DNA of 64,000 nucleotides, from assembly GCA_025559845.1 (NCBI GenBank), contig CP048469.1, positions 682,001 through 746,000 of the forward strand, written 5' to 3'. A model generated the notes under the pieces. That model did no database searches. It saw only the letters and a program-made list of their open reading frames with translations, and was not told where the DNA came from. Origin of the DNA: Agrobacterium tumefaciens. GTDB lineage: Bacteria; Pseudomonadota; Alphaproteobacteria; Rhizobiales; Rhizobiaceae. Both the position numbers and the translations under genes were made by a program. Shown here one piece after another: positions 62,431 to 64,000 of this stretch (the stretch's first letter is position 1; the number at the start of each line of letters is the position of its first letter).

Positions 62431-64000
62431 ATGATGCGGCAATACGAACTCGTTGAGCGGGTTCAAAAATATAAACCGGATGCGAATGAGGCCCTGCTGA
62501 ACAAGGCCTATGTCTACGCCATGCAGAAACACGGCCAGCAAAAGCGGGCCAATGGCGACCCTTATATTTCGCATCCGCTTGAAGTTGCCGCTATCCTGAC
62601 GGAAATGCATCTGGATGAATCGACCATCGCGGTCGCGCTGCTGCATGACACCATTGAAGATACCACCGCCACGCGTGCGGAGATCGATGAGCTTTTCGGT
62701 GAAGACATCGGCCGTCTCGTCGAAGGTTTGACGAAGCTCAAGAAGCTCGACCTCGTCACCCGCAAGGCGAAGCAGGCTGAGAACCTGCGCAAGCTGCTTC
62801 TCGCCATTTCCGATGATGTCCGTGTCCTGTTGGTCAAACTTGCCGACCGCCTGCACAACATGCGCACCATGGAATACATGCCTGCCGACAAGCGCAGCCG
62901 TATTTCCGAGGAGACGATGGAAATCTATGCGCCGCTTGCCGGCCGCATGGGTATGCAGGATATGCGCGACGAGCTGGAGGATCTGTCCTTCCGCTATCTC
63001 AATCCCGAAGCTTACGAGACCGTCACCAACCGCCTGCAGGAACTGGAAACCCGCAACGAAGGCCTGATCAAGAAGATCGAGGACGAACTGCGCGAACTGC
63101 TCGTTGCGAACGGTCTGTCCGGTGCAGCCGTCAAGGGACGCCAGAAAAAGCCCTATTCGGTGTTCCGCAAGATGCAGTCGAAGTCGCTGTCCTTCGAGCA
63201 GCTTTCCGACGTCTACGGTTTCCGCATCCTCGTCGATGACATCACGGCCTGCTATCGTGCGCTCGGCATCGTGCATACCCGTTGGCGTGTCGTCCCGGGT
63301 CGCTTCAAGGATTATATCTCGACGCCGAAGCAGAACGACTACCGTTCGATCCATACCACCATTGTCGGTCCGTCGCGGCAGCGTATCGAACTGCAGATCC
63401 GCACAAAGCGCATGCACGAGATTGCCGAATTCGGTATCGCTGCACACGCGCTTTACAAGGATGGCGAGAACGGGGAGGGGGATCTTCTCTCGCCGGAATC
63501 CAACGCCTATTCCTGGCTGCGCCACACCATCGAATCACTGGCCGAAGGCGACAGCCCGGAAGAGTTTCTGGAGCATACCAAGCTCGAACTTTTCCAGGAC
63601 CAGGTGTTCTGCTTCACACCCAAAGGCAAGCTCATCGCTTTGCCACGTGGCGCGACCCCGATCGACTTCGCTTACGCGGTGCACACCAACATCGGTGACA
63701 CGACGGTCGGAGCCAAGATCAACGGCCGGATCATGCCGCTCGTGACGCGCCTGAACAATGGTGACGAAGTCGAAATCATCCGCTCCGGCGTGCAGGTGCC
63801 ACCAGCCGCGTGGGAAGAGGTTGTTGTCACGGGTAAGGCCCGTTCCGCGATCCGCCGCGCGACACGCATGGCAATCCGCAAGCAGTATTCGGGTCTGGGT
63901 TACCGTATTCTGGAGCGCACGTTTGAGCGCGCCGGCAAGCCTTTCTCGCGTGAGGCATTGAAGCCGGTTCTTCATCGTCTGGCGCAGAAGGATGTTGAAG
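62431..64000 (+). CDS. rsh: Bifunctional (p)ppGpp synthetase/hydrolase Rsh, 5' part
   Basis: This RelA/SpoT-type enzyme makes and degrades the stringent-response alarmones. The window holds the first 523 codons; the frame is open to the last base. The order is the HD hydrolase domain (ALLHDTIEDT, LVKLADRLHNMRTM), the synthetase domain (GRQKKPYSVFRKMQSK, YGFRILVDD, DYISTPKQNDYRSIHT) and the start of the TGS domain (DQVFCFTPKGKLIALPRGA, FAYAVHTNIGD). Both active sites look intact, so it is bifunctional. Start ATG 62431, with a second ATG next; GTG 62419 is possible. C-terminal ACT domain lies outside. Confidence 0.95.
   Translation, partial: MMRQYELVERVQKYKPDANEALLNKAYVYAMQKHGQQKRANGDPYISHPLEVAAILTEMHLDESTIAVALLHDTIEDTTATRAEIDELFGEDIGRLVEGLTKLKKLDLVTRKAKQAENLRKLLLAISDDVRVLLVKLADRLHNMRTMEYMPADKRSRISEETMEIYAPLAGRMGMQDMRDELEDLSFRYLNPEAYETVTNRLQELETRNEGLIKKIEDELRELLVANGLSGAAVKGRQKKPYSVFRKMQSKSLSFEQLSDVYGFRILVDDITACYRALGIVHTRWRVVPGRFKDYISTPKQNDYRSIHTTIVGPSRQRIELQIRTKRMHEIAEFGIAAHALYKDGENGEGDLLSPESNAYSWLRHTIESLAEGDSPEEFLEHTKLELFQDQVFCFTPKGKLIALPRGATPIDFAYAVHTNIGDTTVGAKINGRIMPLVTRLNNGDEVEIIRSGVQVPPAAWEEVVVTGKARSAIRRATRMAIRKQYSGLGYRILERTFERAGKPFSREALKPVLHRLAQKDVE

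Overview
The window reads as a chromosomal segment of an alphaproteobacterium of the Rhizobiaceae, most likely Agrobacterium or a close Rhizobium. The evidence is the gene order feuQ - lipoprotein - cycHJKL - degP - two-component pair - glnE - pleC, the tandem RopA-type porins, the order slt - dapA - smpB - rpoZ - rsh, and alphaproteobacterial promoter motifs (CtrA boxes and one EcfG-type promoter). It is almost wholly core chromosome. I see no phage, insertion sequence, CRISPR array, defence island or biosynthetic cluster, and I did not find a convincing undescribed multi-gene system.

Layout. 1-10.2 kb holds the end of a response regulator and its kinase (FeuPQ-like), a lipoprotein, the cytochrome c maturation operon cycHJKL with ATGA overlaps, a DegP-type protease and a second OmpR-type two-component pair. 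10.4-18.1 kb holds a DCC-family protein, a DUF4166 dehydrogenase-like protein, glnE and a PleC-like membrane kinase on the opposite strand with a perfect CtrA box upstream. 18.7-29 kb holds pepN, a DMT transporter, a divergent family-4-like uracil-DNA glycosylase, an Hsp70-like protein, a LysR regulator divergent from a class D beta-lactamase, and an atypical SDR. 29.4-40.8 kb holds ETF-ubiquinone oxidoreductase, a pentapeptide-repeat protein, a quinone-reductase-like gene divergent from an HxlR regulator, uppP, a GNAT protein, mgtE with a foldable leader, an MFS transporter, a lipid kinase and a glutamine-synthetase-like enzyme.

40.9-51.7 kb holds a class III aminotransferase and OsmC protein, AMP nucleosidase followed by two tiny secreted or membrane peptides, a P-loop kinase-like protein, a DUF2147 protein, a SEL1-like protein, a HisC-like aminotransferase, a PilZ-like protein, a ferredoxin-reductase-like flavoprotein with an HpaI-type aldolase, a 58-residue protein and a DUF883-like membrane protein. 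51.9-64 kb holds tRNA-Ser(GCT), two porin genes sharing 365 identical bases, a lytic transglycosylase, dapA, smpB, a globin-coupled chemoreceptor, a NYN-domain protein, rpoZ and the first part of the (p)ppGpp synthetase/hydrolase gene, which runs off the end.

The genes are mainly envelope upkeep (DegP, UppP, lytic transglycosylase, porins), cytochrome c assembly, nitrogen and stress control (GlnE, Rsh, RpoZ) and cell-cycle signalling (PleC). The most informative small-scale signals are regulatory: two perfect TTAA-N7-TTAA sites, a GGAAC-N16-CGTT promoter, a palindrome shared by two distant promoters, and several short genes of under 60 codons.
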